From: Acephala macrosclerotiorum
Taxonomy: Eukaryota > Ascomycota > Leotiomycetes > Helotiales > Mollisiaceae
Length of the DNA: 64,000 nucleotides
Reading direction: 5' to 3'
Assembly: GCA_014904845.1 (NCBI GenBank)
Contig: MU119203.1
Location: 248,001 to 312,000, forward strand
The notes under the pieces were generated by a model. That model was given only the letters and a program-made list of their open reading frames with translations, did no database searches and was not told the origin of the DNA. The first letter of the stretch is position 1, and the number at the start of each line of letters is the position of its first letter. The position numbers were made by a program, and so were the translations under genes. This document shows positions 12,101-25,595 of the stretch, piece after piece.

Positions 12101-15100
12101 GATAGTCTCCCGTACAAACGTATAATTCGTCCAGCGATTCATGAGCCGGACCCTTCCGTGTTCTGTGTTGGATTTATCATTGGAGGGACCAGAAAAACAG
12201 AACCAGAAAACATGCACAATGTTGTACCTAATGCACTGAGCTCCAGTAGAATTGAAGTGGCTTTCGTGTTTTTTTCCAACGGCTCGTCCTATCTTTGAAA
12301 CACGGTGAACTTCGTTTCCTCACCAAAGATGCAGAAGCAGGGATGAGAATGTCCGTCCAACTGGAGTACTTCGAGTACGGTAGGTGAACAGCTTTGCAAG
12401 CCCTGTGTTTATCCGGTTTGTAAGAGGTGGAGTATCTACAGTAGACATGCCTCCAATGATATCATGCAGGCCTTCTGATGAGGTAGGTAATCGTGCTCTA
12501 GCGCCGACAAGCCAGATGAGCCGGTGCGAACTGCAGAGGGAAGGTTTGGAGGCAGAGGGAGGCCCTAGGTACCGATGTCAGGCTACAAGCCTCAAGAAGC
12601 GGGAAAAGGGGGGAGCATGGATTCCAAACGAGTTTGGACTGTTTGAGCAGACCTTCGGACCTTCCAGAAGCAGGGATGGCCTTCTTTCCAGGCTTCTAGA
12701 AAGACTAGAATACCGCTATCCCTGCCGAGGAGATGAGCATGAACAATGCACCAGTCCCCCTCCCTCCTCCTTCCTCCCCCCCGTGGAGCATGTCCACCGC
12801 CCAATTGCCCATGACTCCAAGACCATCTCTGGTTGAATGCAAATAAGAGTGAAGGGCTCCCTAGCTTAATGACGAGCGATTCACTGGAGGGATTGGGATG
12901 CGCGAGATCGCCAGCATAAGAAAGGAATAGCCATCGATTTGCCGTCGATTTGCGCACTCCGCTACTCGTACTTTGTTCCTGCTTCGAATTCGTTCTGTCC
13001 GCACCGGTATCTCCTTCTCGACGAGCTGCTGGCACCCTCCTACTAAGCCTGCTACGCAATCAGTACACCCTCGATCCGTCCACGTTGTTTAGCCTCGACA
13101 ATACCTGGACAGCGGCCACAAGTGAGCGAGTTCGGTCGCTTCCACGGGGTACACCCATTTCGATTATAGCAATAGCCTCGAAGCACCGGCCGCAGGACCC
13201 CAGCCAGGGCAGCAGAGCGCACCACACAGGTGCCCTTCCTTTGGCAGCCACCAGCGACACTGCGACAGGGTCTGGCGTTGTTCAGGATCAGTGGATCACC
13301 ATCCATGCTTCTGGCAACGTTTGGCTTCAAGGGCTTGGACCACTTTGTGCATTAGCGAGCGTCAGGCATCCAGGTCCCCACGCCTGAGTAGCGCAGTGCA
13401 GGCAGTGTGCAGAGCATCGGTTGCTGCGTAGGTACTTGTACATTGTGCAGAAGCAACTTGGGAAAAGTGACTTCTGCAAGCACGCATACACACACACCAA
13501 AAGGGTGCTGGCCCTTTTACATTCTTTTCCTTATTATCGCCATCCCACGCCTGCTGTGAAAAGGGTTTCGACACCGTCCCATATTCTCACGATTCCCAAA
13601 CTCAAAGACGGACATTTGGTCGGCCTCTTCATCACGACGACTGAGACGTCGACATTGGGCCTCCGAAACCTGTCCATCTTCACGCCGTGCATGGGGGGTT
13701 TGTTCCGAGGCATCCTGTCCTGTGTTACCTTGACTCCAACCTCACTTGATCGACTCCAAAAACCGAAAGCGCGGCATTCACTGCAAGTATTCCTCTAGAC
13801 CATTGACATTTCCCTCTGGCAGAATGATTGCTGACTGGCAATAGCCTTTCCGAATTGCAGACAGCCTCGTATACTCTGCTGCTCTGTTTACTCGACTCGA
13901 CCCGACTCGCGCACACTGCCCAACTCGGTCTCTCGACGGCGACTCGCCCTTGTTACGAACACATCCGCTACGCACACACATATATTCGATACCTCCCCTC
14001 GATCATTACTTGGGTCGAAGGATCTGCACAAAGCGAAAGGCGCATCGAGCTCTAGGTGCCCAACCCGAGCAGGAACTTGTTCACCGAAGGACCTCACGGC
14101 TTGATCATCGGCCGTTTAGGAAACACCTCCAGGCATTTCAATCTTTCTTCTTCAAGACACGCCACAGCTTTCTAATCAGTCTACACCACCTACCGTTTCG
14201 ATACATCACTTCATCGGACGAACATCTGGTTCGTGCCCAAGACACTGCAGCATACCGCGCAGAATTCATTACTCTAGAGTCAGTCATAGACCCAAATCAA
14301 CAGCCAGCAGTCACTCAAGCAGTGCGGCCTTTCCGCGTCCTCAAAGAATTGCGTTGGTGGTAAGATTTGGTCAGGTCTAGTCAACGACGCATATTCTGCC
14401 TCGGGGATATCGCCATATAAGACTCGGGCAGGCTATACGCATTGGGCGACAAAGGGTTGCAAGAGCCTGGGTTTCACAGTGGTAAAAGAAAGACCACCCA
14501 ATTTTAACCGGCGGCTCGGTTGCCCGTGCGTTCTGACATTCCCGCCCCCCGCGAACCGCATTGGCGGATATCTTGAAGCTGGGAGTTTCCAGTCTAGCGC
14601 CTATTGGGCTTCGCACTGTCTTCTTTCGACAAGGTGAGCACGTTCGGATTCTCGCATGTTTACACACACTGTCCTCCATTTTCTCTTCTTGACCTGCACC
14701 TTTTCTTGTCAACTCTGCAGCATCCGAGAATTGGCGGTGTGGGTGCGTTGCAGACTAGCAAATGATGCCGATCATTATTCGCGAGCTCTGTTTTGGATCC
14801 GGCGCAAAACTGACTTCTGAAATCATAGGATCCCTCCTCAACCTGCAATAACATCGTGGTGTTGTGGACGAGAAGAACGACTTTCGACGTGGCACAAATT
14901 TGGTCACGTTATCGACGACGCGTTTACTTTGTCCGGCGACTGGGCGGTGTTTGATCTGCTCTGTGTTGGCGAGTCAAGTCCAGGTCGAAAACTGCAAACA
15001 GCCTTCCGAAGGCGTACCCCCGAGACATAACATCCAAAATCGAGACACTTTACTAGATTCCCGCATCATACCGGACAGTTGGACGAACGCCTGATCCAAG

Positions 15101-15172
15101 CGTGCGCAATTTCCCTATAATCACCTTCCTTCCGGCTGGCCTCTTCTCGAGACACTCGATACCACCATCATC
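6107..15172. other. Nine-kilobase region with no supportable gene
   Basis: Base composition is normal (not AT-rich), so this is not a RIP-degraded repeat. Many 60-160-codon frames exist on both strands, but none shows a known domain or a splice chain. A few short coding-like pieces occur, for example a 24-codon open stretch ending at about 7,170 on the plus strand and an 85-codon minus-strand frame at 7,228-7,482. The 3' part (about 13.4-15.1 kb) is pyrimidine-rich and leads into the C2H2 regulator. Very long upstream regions are common for developmental transcription factors in these fungi, so a long 5' UTR, non-coding transcripts or distant regulatory sites are the likeliest content. Confidence 0.4.
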
Positions 15173-16621
<1,449 letters not shown>

Positions 16622-17515
16622 TGGATACTGAAGTCCTGGAACACAACTGGCGCTTTTACGCGTAAAACAACATCCCACTTAGTATCTCGGAACATTCGTG
16701 CGATAACTTTCCTTCCCTCTCTTAACGAAAGTGTTCGATACCCTGTATATTTTCATTCTGTCGGAGTTGTTAGGGCATTGCAGCATGCATCATCACAGGC
16801 TTACAGCACATCCAAAATTGGCGTCCATCCTTCCTTTGTTCTTTCCATTTACATTGTACCTGTCTTTCTTTACCTCTAAACCGAGCGGGTTACATACTTA
16901 GAAGACCTGGTCAGATACGACCCTGTGTCTAAACAAACGACTTCAAGACGGGTGTGCAGGCTGCAAAGCTGTCTACGATGTTTACGAGGGTTTGACCAGT
17001 TTGCTTTTGCTACTAGGCATGGCGGCGGGCTTCTTTTTTGGGAATACAACGGCAACAATCGGTTTATTTTTGGCTGGGGCACATTTCATTGGCTGGCTGG
17101 CTGAGCACAAAATAGAAACCCATTGGTGCATGGATGGACATTATTGTAGAGTTACGTACACGCTAGAGCTTCTAGGCTTTGGCATTCGAGTGCATATGAG
17201 CTTTGAGCAATGAATTACACATCAACTGCATATGCATGAAGGTTCAATATGTGACGTTGAGATGTGTGGTCATCAGATGTCTTTTATGGGCGCTTATTTG
17301 GGGTGCTGATCTCTTGTGGCTGATCGTCTTCGTTTCTTTTTCGTTGGTACGAAAAGGGTGTGATGAAGGCGAACATTGGTTGAATCGTATTGCTCGTCAC
17401 ACCTTCAACAATGTGTCAGCAAAGAAACTTGAGGGAGGACATGTTCCCAAGAATAGATATTGCGTCGAGCTAGAAATCTAAAAGCCTACCCAGACAAAAT
17501 AAAATCCAATACCCA
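16622..17515. other. 3' flank of the C2H2 gene and of the NRPS-like gene
   Basis: This is the convergent intergenic region. I see no coding-like frame with splice support. Small plus-strand frames at 16,992-17,213 and 17,203-17,481 lack any recognisable feature. Confidence 0.4.
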
Positions 17516-20500
17516 CTACATTCCCCACCCTCTCATCCACTTCTCCATCATCTCCACGGTGATAGGACCCATATCCCTCATCGTCTGACTTGCTTTCAGA
17601 CCCCGCTCAGTAACAAATCCTAAACCCTCAGCAGCCCCAGTCGTCCCGAGACTTTGGAAGAACGCCAAAATCTTCAATGCAGGATACCGTTCCAACACCT
17701 CCTCATCCTCCCTATCTAGTTCTTCCAATGCCTGAACCCAAGTACCGAAGCTCACGACTTCAACACCGGCACCTAGTCTTTTCTTGATAGCTAGCACCAA
17801 ATCCCCAAACTTGACAGTGGAAGGATTAACGAGGTTGAATACCTTTGCTCCACCTTCCTTATCTTCTTCAAAGGAGTCGAAAGTAGAGTGCAAGATATCA
17901 ATGACAACCCCCGCACAAATATCAACACCCACCCAATCCACCCCATCCATGCACCCCAAACCTACTGGCACTGCCCCCAACATCCTAGAGCTCTTCAACA
18001 TTGCCGGGAACCATTCATTTTCATTCCACCCCCCTTGCTCCTTTATAGGTCCCGCTATCTGTCCTATTCTTAGGATATTGAAGTTTGTTTCTTTTGGATT
18101 TGGATGGGATTTGGAGATGGAGTCGAGGATGTGTTCGCTGACCAATTTGGATTCTGCGTAGCCCATTGGTGATGCTGAGGAGAGGTTTGAGGGGATGGAT
18201 TCGGGGATTTTGATTTTGGGAGAGGAGGGGTGGAGAGAGGGGTAGTTGGAGATAGCGGAGATGGAGGAGATGAAGAATAGGTGTGGGCGACGAGGAGAGA
18301 GGAGGCTAAAATTGGCGAAGTTGTGGACGGTTTGGATTTGGCGCGAGAAGGAAGAGAGGCTGTAATTGAAGTCCACCTAGGCTTTAGTTAGTATCGTAAG
18401 CAGACGCGAAAAGAGAGTCGGGTGAGCGTACTTTCCATGCGTTGAGGATAATAGCATCGACATCCTGGAGTAAATCATCGAATTTCTTGGCTGACAACCC
18501 GAACTTCAGCTCGGATGTGTTGACTTGTAGCCATCGTATCCTTGAGAAAGGGTTGTTTATTCGCTTGCCTTGTGCAAGCCGTCGTTCGATGAACCTTTTG
18601 TTGGCATCTGCTGAGCGGTCGAGGCAGTATATTGTTCCAATCTTAGGGTCCTTGAGTAGCCGATCGAGGATCTGAGATCCAAGAGAGCCCGTTGAGCCTG
18701 TTAAGATGACGTTGAGTGGAGCTTTTGTTCGATGGAAGACCTTTCTTTGGGACATGCAAGGGATGTTGGAGGAGTATTTGTCTACCAGAGACTTCATCTC
18801 CTCGACCCTTCTAGAATCTCTAGTACAGCCATTTGAGTTAAGATCTTGATTGTTCAAGAGCTCGCACATAGCTGAAGACAGCTTCGATATGCTAGGATTC
18901 TCATACAGAATTCGGCTGGTGATTGTTCGTGGACCCAAACTAGAACCCAGAGCGCTCTGGAGATCGTGGAATATCTGAGTGGTCTTCAAGGAGTCCAGTC
19001 CAGTCTCAAAGAAATCCGCGTCATCAGGAACATCGTGAGTTTGCACATGTCGCTTGAAGATCTCGCACAGGAGCTGTCGAGCAGCAGCGGGAGATTTTGG
19101 TACTGATCGTAATGGTAAATCATTGCCAGCCTGCTTCTCGAAAGCTGAATACAGCTCATCTATTTCTTTAGCGTAGTTCTGAGTAGTAAAGTACCGCATT
19201 ACAGTTCCCTGACATCATCAGCGGTTGACCGAAGGTCAGAACTCTGAATTCACGTACCTTTCCTGCCCGTTGGAAAGGCTTCTCTGGCTTAGAGACCATG
19301 ACCAGAATCCTTTCGATCTGTCTATGGCTAGGCGACTGTGCATTGGCCTCTTCAATTGTTGGCCATATCTGATCAACCAGGTCGTCATTGTTGCCATGAA
19401 TCTGTGGCTCTATGATGAGAGCACATTGAGATCGCCCTGTACCAACAACAAGAGCGCCTTTCAAGGCAGGATGCCCTTGGATGATGATCTCTGTAGATAC
19501 TGGATTGAACTTCTCAGCGTTCGAAAGGACAATGGTATCATCCTTTCTGCATTTGAAAAGCCATAACCCGGGTTTACTTGGATGCTTCTTGAACAGATCT
19601 TTCGTCCGCCACTGCTCATGGGTCGGGAAGTTCTCAAAGACTGGCTGCCACCATTCTTTGGGATATCGTCGGTTCAAAACGAGTTCGTAATGGGCTTCCT
19701 CGTCGTGTATTGGTTCCAGCTCGATGCCGCTATGCGTAGGATGAAAATGAAGATATTGCCAATCTTCAGGCTCGGGGACCAGTAGTGGAGGCATAGCGAT
19801 CTCTGTTTGTCCGTATATCATGCACATATCTCGTACTCTTTGGCTTAAGTAGCTGCCAGTGGATTCCGCTAGAGGACCTGGGACATTCGTTAGCTAGAAT
19901 AGATATTCTAACAAAAGACTAGGAACCTCCGCCATAAAGGACATGTAAAAGCTCGCTACTGTTGTTCTCGAATTCATCCCGGTACTCGTTGATCATGTCT
20001 TCCAGCAAACTTTGAGGGAGAGCTATTGCTTTGCACTTTATAGCTGTCATAATGCCTGTTGCGATCTTGCTGTTCTGCACTGCTTGAGAGGGGCCGAGTA
20101 CCACAACGCCTTCATAAAGGAGAGAGCGCATAGAGAAGGAAAACCCTTGGTAAGTTAGGTGGAAGGGCTTGGACCGGATTTGATGAGCTCACCGACTAAG
20201 CGGAACAGTGGAAATCCCATGTAGAAGTGATCATTGTGCCCAATTTCCAGAGCTGAAACATTGTGTAATCTCCTGCCATCCGGGACTGGTAATGTGCGAA
20301 CTGCATCGAAGAAGCTCAAGAATGCGTGCGTGTAGGGGATTGGTTTTGGATTCCCTGAATGTCCATCAGCACTAGAATGATCAAGTGAAGATGTTTTCAA
20401 TACCTGTAGAGCCAGAAGTCTGAAGAACAATAATCGGGTCATCTCGAGCCTCTTCCCAAGTTTTCATGTATGGGTACGTTTTTGGCAGAGGCCGCACCAT

Positions 20501-21002
20501 TTCGTCCCAAGAAGGGATCACCAGAATTTGAACATCGATATGCTCCTGCAATTCCATGGCAACCCGCTCTTGAGGCTCAGTGCAGAGCACGGTCTTGCAG
20601 GATGTCTCCTGAAGCAAGAAAACATTGTTTGCAGATGAGTTACGAACCGAAGGCAACAGAATCTTCTTCGATGACTTAATTCCACCGAACACCACTGCCC
20701 AATATCTGAAATCATTCGACCCCTGAGGTTCGGTCAGTCAGATTGTGGCCATGTATGACGATTGTGTGACTAGCCAGAAATGCCACAGTCTCGAACTCTG
20801 TTTGTCTTCCCAAATTCTCATCTAGCCAAAATGCCATGAAGTTGGTTGCTCTGGCGGCATCCCCAATCGTGACCTTTGTGAAACCTTTCGATATGTCCGT
20901 TGATTTTGCCATCATGCCTACTAGCCGAGTAGGATGGCGCGATGCATTCTCATCAATGACTTGAGGGACAAGTCTCTGACCATATCGGAGCTCTGGCTCC
21001 AT
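17516..21002 (-). CDS. NRPS-like reductase, adenylation-thiolation-thioester reductase (A-T-TR)
   Basis: Seven exons: 21002..20775, 20722..20404, 20354..20193, 20145..19927, 19877..19258, 19208..18432 and 18376..17516. They total 3,186 nt and 1,061 aa with consistent phases. Residues 1 to about 530 are an AMP-binding domain that activates a carboxylic acid; it includes LQTSGSTGNPKPI, the ATP loop, formed across a splice. The carrier domain has FFETGLDSLKTTQ with phosphopantetheine Ser589. The C-terminal reductase has the Rossmann motif TGSTGSLG (686-693) and the catalytic pair Tyr848/Lys852 in GYAESK, so it should release the product as an aldehyde or alcohol using NAD(P)H. There is no condensation domain, as in aryl or amino acid reductases and alpha-aminoadipate reductase relatives. 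Intron 1 appears to be GC-AG. The substrate is unknown. It diverges from an SDR gene at 22,754. Confidence 0.88.
20723..20774 (-). other. Probable GC-AG intron (intron 1 of the NRPS-like gene)
   Basis: The exon ends ...TTTCTG and the intron starts GCTAGT and ends ACCTCAG (52 bp), with overlapping CTGAC motifs as branch sites. Removing it yields VAFLGSNDFRYWAVVFGG, which matches the conserved A-domain region. The nearby GT donors give either a frameshift or a 37-bp intron. Confidence 0.7.
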
Positions 21003-22753
21003 CTTCCCGTTGGCTTTGGCTATTGTAGAGACCTCAAGTTTTTGGTAATAGCTTGCTTATCGACTCAGGAGGCTCGAATACTCACGAGAGGCTCAATGGT
21101 GCTTATATAATAGCCCCCAGGCAGTCTCTGCTGGAACTTGGTAGCTTATTGACACCTCAGCGATCTAGTGCTGATCAAGTGAAGGGTCATTGCATCTACA
21201 TCGGGACTTATAGGCGCGGAGCAAATGAAGACACCAAAAAAACTTCACGATGGTCATCCTTCATGGCTGAGTAATATGCAGTTTTGGAAGCTTCCCGGTC
21301 TGCATCCAGTTCCTGCAATGGAAGGATCTGAGCCGTTGTACGAGATTCGGCAACAAATCCTGCCGCAAAAGCTTATTCCTATCAACCTTTAGCACAGTGC
21401 TAGGGTGACAGGCAGGCAGGGTTCTGAAAGGTGCATCCCATCTTCACGCATGCTGACCTCATCCAGTCAGAGCAACAAGCACGCAGTTTTGAAATCTGAC
21501 ATTCTGGAAGGGAAATCACCGATAATGCGGGATCAACAACGTAGTACAAACTAATTCCTGCATAGAAGCGCTTCTGTCGTCGGGGCTCGAAACGATGGCC
21601 GTGATGGACAGCAGTGCATTTAATCGAAGTTAATCGCACCATACTTCTGACCATCCTCTGTTAATATTTTCGTATACTCCACCACTCAGCGGGGCATCCA
21701 CGACACTAGGAAAGCTACAAATTTGTTAATATTTAATATATGCTCACTCGGAAAGCCACGCGGCCGACTATCGAAGACGGCTATAATATACGGAGGTACG
21801 CGGTTAAGTATTTATATAGCACTAGCAGGGGTCTGAATTTGCCCCTTTTGCATCACAATCACAACGCATCTCCAAAACATAAAGGCTAAATATGTTGAGA
21901 GCAATTTTTGATGGCAGGCAAAAAGGTGAGTTATTCATTGATTTCTACAGAGAGCTCGAAATCAGAGTTTTATCCTTAGCTCCATCACGTGCCAGAATGC
22001 CATCCCAACAAAATAAGTGTGTAGTGCTTCTCCCAAAGATCATTTTACTGTTTTAATAAAGTTTTTTTTGTTAAGTATAGCGAAAGTTATAACAAATTAA
22101 AATCATATGTAGCGTTCAGACCCTTGTTTATTGTATGAATATTTGACCGCTGTGCCTCCGTAAGTGCCAAAGTCGAGGGTCTGAGATGAGATAACAGACT
22201 GACACTGCCAGTTTGGCATGTGTCCAACCACGAGTGGGCTTGAACGGAATACTGCATATGATCTGATTGGCATTGATTCAAGAGAACGCACAAGCCTTCA
22301 CATGACTACATGTAGGGTGGCGGAAGTCGTCTACTGCCAGAGCGTAAGCATTTCATTGATGGGCGTCTACGTGTCTTCGTTGTCGCAACGTTGGAATTAG
22401 AAAGAGGAAGAGATGACAGCCGAGAAAACAGAAGGACTGAAGGATGAGCTGTCAAGGCTTGTCACGTGCCACACCCCTTCATCGGTGGTCGCAATTTGGG
22501 GCCGCTCATAAACCCGCTAAATCCGATTTTAACAATATCTCCAGGCTCATCATGAATTCATTGACCGATGAAATGACTTTCATCCATTGGGCCTTCGATA
22601 AGTCTATCGGAGCGTCCACGGCAGTGTGAAGATATATCTAGAGTTGGATTGCTTCGAACACCAAAAGAGTCCAGGCAAGGCTTGACAGCTTCAGATTTGA
22701 AAGACCCATTGTCCCACACACTTTGAATCAGTCATCGTACTCGTTCTTTTACA
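21003..22753. promoter_or_regulatory. Divergent intergenic region between the NRPS-like and SDR genes
   Basis: About 1.75 kb separates the two start codons. It must hold both promoters. An AT-rich patch (about 21,660-22,090) lies in the middle. The minus-strand frame at 21,400-21,654 has no recognisable content. No mobile-element ends could be defined. Confidence 0.4.
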
Positions 22754-23936
22754 ATGTCTTCACTCATCCAACCATACGCCGCCGTCCATGAGAATCCTCA
22801 AGGCCAAGGCGATGCTCGTCCCACCGCCCTTCAAATTATCTCAGACGAAGGACTCGTCAACGAAATGTCTGACAAAGTCATGATCGTCACCGGCTCCTCC
22901 TCAGGAATTGGCATCGAGACCGTCCGTGCCCTTCACGCTACTGGAGCTCACAGTAAGCGCCCTTTCCTCTCTCGCATCGGCGACGTAGTCTTTGAACACG
23001 TCCTGGTAGGGCTAGGAGATTGAAAACGTTGTCTACTTCTCTTTTCATTTCAGAGTATTGGAAGCTTCTGTGTAGTGCCCCATGCCTCTTATCTATTGCT
23101 CTTTCGAGAACTCGATGTACTAAACCATTTCAGTCTTCATGCAAGTTCGAGACATGAAGCGCGGACAAGAAGTCCTCGAAGACATCCTCTCAACCAGCAA
23201 AGGAACTGGCAAACTCGAGATTCTAGAAATGAACCTCGACTCTCTCGCCTCCATCCGAGCCGGTGCTTCAGAGTTCCTCAAAAAGAGCCAGACACTCAAC
23301 GTCCTAGTCAACAACGCCGGCATCCGAAACCCCCCAGAAGGACGTACAATCGACGGTTTCGAAATCCAATTCGGAACCAACCATCTCGGCCACTTCCTCC
23401 TATTCCAACTCCTAAAACCCACCCTCTTAGCTTCCAGCACACCAGAGTTCAACTCCAGAGTCGTCAACGTCTCATCAGGCTCTCACCGCCGAGGACCCAT
23501 TCATTTTGACAACCTAAACCTCTCAGGAATCTACACCCCACGACTCGGCTACGCCCAATCAAAAACAGCCAACATCCTCATGGCCAACCAAATCGAGCGC
23601 CTATACGGTTCCCAAGGCCTCCACGGATTATCCATTAGTCCGGGGGCAATCCCCAGTCGAGCCCAACGACACGATTCTCCGAAAGAGCTTGAGGCGGCTT
23701 TCCAAAAGCTCAAGCATATTTTGAAGGATAGCGCTCAAGGTGCGGCTACGACGGTTTGGGGTGCTGTAGCGAGGGTTTTGGAGGGGAAGGGGAGGTTGTA
23801 TTTGGAGGATTGTGGGGTGGCGGGGAAGGCGGTCGGGGATGAGTTGAGTGGTGGGTATGCGGAGTTTGCGTTTGATGAGGTGGCGGAGAAGAGGTTGTGG
23901 GGGGTTAGTTGCGAGTTGGTCGGTGTGAAGGAGTAG
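22754..23936 (+). CDS. Short-chain dehydrogenase/reductase (retinol-dehydrogenase-like SDR)
   Basis: Exons are 22754..22952 and 23134..23936, giving 333 aa; the 181-bp intron ends in a CTAAAC branch and TTTCAG. The NAD(P) motif TGSSSGIG is at residues 46-53 and NNAG at about 126-129. The catalytic set is Ser180/181 in NVSSGS, Tyr206 and Lys210 in YAQSK. The splice restores TGAHIFMQVRDMKRG, where an Arg after the second strand favours NADP(H). After the active site, SISPGAI replaces the more usual HPG motif. About 40 residues precede the Rossmann fold, without a signal peptide. The gene diverges from the A-T-TR reductase, so it may act on the aldehyde or alcohol that enzyme releases; that link rests only on position. 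The real substrate cannot be predicted. Confidence 0.88.
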
Positions 23937-24452
23937 ATGTCTGGATGGACGTCAGCACTTTTGACTTGCATGAAATTGGGAATCTAAGAAATGAAAAAAC
24001 TCTTCGGCTAGTCTTGGGGCTGAAATGCTCCGTATCCCTTACTACGTTCTGCTGATGAGGATCGATGATTTAAAACTAGACAATGCTTAGTATGATGTTC
24101 ATTCTGAAGTTGGAACATGAACTGATACTCATAGTTTGAAACGTGAAGTTGAGTTGAATACTCGAAATGGTAGGGACACTTTCCTATGTATATTGTCTGC
24201 AAAAGGTGAACTCTGCAGCTCAGCAGTAACCAGAGACTGAAAGTCTCACACAAGATCTCCACTTGGGCAGCTGAGATGAGGGACATAGACTCTAGTTCAA
24301 TCACCAACACTGTCGGCCAGAATGGATATTCAACGTTTTCATTATTCCAATCTAGGATTGCCAGATTACTCCATCCTCGTGGTGTATATACAATCTGACT
24401 CCATGCCTGCCACCGTATCCAAAAAGCTATCCAAAACCAAGATACCCGAAGC
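23937..24452. other. Convergent 3' flanks of SDR and FBP1
   Basis: The 516-bp region between two convergent stop codons holds both 3' UTRs. The minus-strand frame running through 24,008-24,538 overlaps the last FBP1 exon in another frame and is not a gene. Confidence 0.5.
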
Positions 24453-25595
24453 CTACTTGTGGAACGACTTGACCTTCTCCATCTCATCATAGCTACCCAT
24501 GAAAATACCGGATCTGTCATGGATGTGTTCTGGTACAACCTCCATCATTCGCTGCATCTTGCTGTTGAGTGCTTGACCACCAGCTATAAATTGTTAGCGT
24601 TTAGTCCCTGCTATTGCAGAAGTGATATATTTACCATTCTCAAAAACCATAGCCATTGGCGCACACTCATACAAAATTCTTAGCTTGCCCTTAGGGCTCT
24701 TCTTATCCGCAGGATAGGCAAAGATACCGCCGTACAGCAGAGTTCGGTAGGCATCTGCAACCATGGAACCGATATATCTGGCAGAGTATGGCTTACCACC
24801 CTCCCCTTCTGGAAACTTCAATGAGTTGAAGTACTCCTTGGTATTGTCTTCCCAGTACAAGGAGTTACCCTCGTTGACCGAGTAAATCGCTCTCTTCTTT
24901 GGCATTCTCATGTTTGGATGTGTGAGGATGAACTCGCCAAGCGCAGCGTCCATTGTGAAGCCATTGACAGTTCCGCCCTTCATGGTAATAACCAATTGAG
25001 CCGAAGCACCGTACATGGTGAAACCCGCAGCAATCAGTTCCGTGCCAGGCTTCAACAGATCCTCCTTTGTGCCTGCCGATCCCTCTGCCAGCTTGTGGAT
25101 TCCGAAGATTGTTCCGACTGATACACCAGCGTCCAAGTTGGAGGATCCGTCAATAGGATCACATGCTACCGCATAACGAGCGTTCTTCTGTTCTGGGAAG
25201 AAAATGGCCTCCTCCTCTTCTTCCGAAACGAGAACGGCACACTTTCCTGACGAACGCATAGCAGCGATGAAGAGATCATTGCCAATGACATCCAACTTCT
25301 TCTGATCGTCTCCGGTTGTATTGCTTGAGCCTGCAAGGCCGGTAAGGTTGATGAGAGTCGCACGTCGAATGTAGTATGCTATCGATTTGAAGGAAAATTG
25401 AAGGGCATGGCAAAGTAATCTGTGGTCTTGTCAGTATGTAGAAGCGTGCAATGCCACTATTTGAGGGACGTACGTGAAATCCCCAGTAGCCTCCTTGTGT
25501 TTTGTTTGTTCTTCTGTGAGAAAACGAGTGAGGGTTATGATGTCAGTGTTGACCTTTTCCTGCTGCATGGGAACTCCATTGCCGTTCGAAGCCAT
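24453..25595 (-). CDS. FBP1: Fructose-1,6-bisphosphatase
   Basis: Exons are 25595..25474, 25419..24635 and 24583..24453, giving 345 aa, the usual family length. It hydrolyses fructose 1,6-bisphosphate in the cytosol, the committed step of gluconeogenesis. Metal-binding motifs are intact: the acidic SEEEEEAIFF loop and DPIDGSSNLDAGVSVGTIF (FBPase signature). The substrate-binding YxGSMVADAYRTLLYGGIFAYPADKK and LYECAPMAMVFENAGG are also present, the last formed across intron 2. The N-terminus (MASNGNGVPMQ...TDIITLTRFL) carries the conserved TLTRFL of the allosteric region. Introns are 54 and 51 bp. Upstream CT/GA-rich tracts at 25,600-25,820 are its promoter and 5' UTR. Confidence 0.95.

Noticed and set aside
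11638..13387. Four frames of 145-159 codons as genes
   Set aside because: They overlap each other on opposite strands, have no motifs or splice support, and are rich in residues expected from chance translation of GC-normal DNA.
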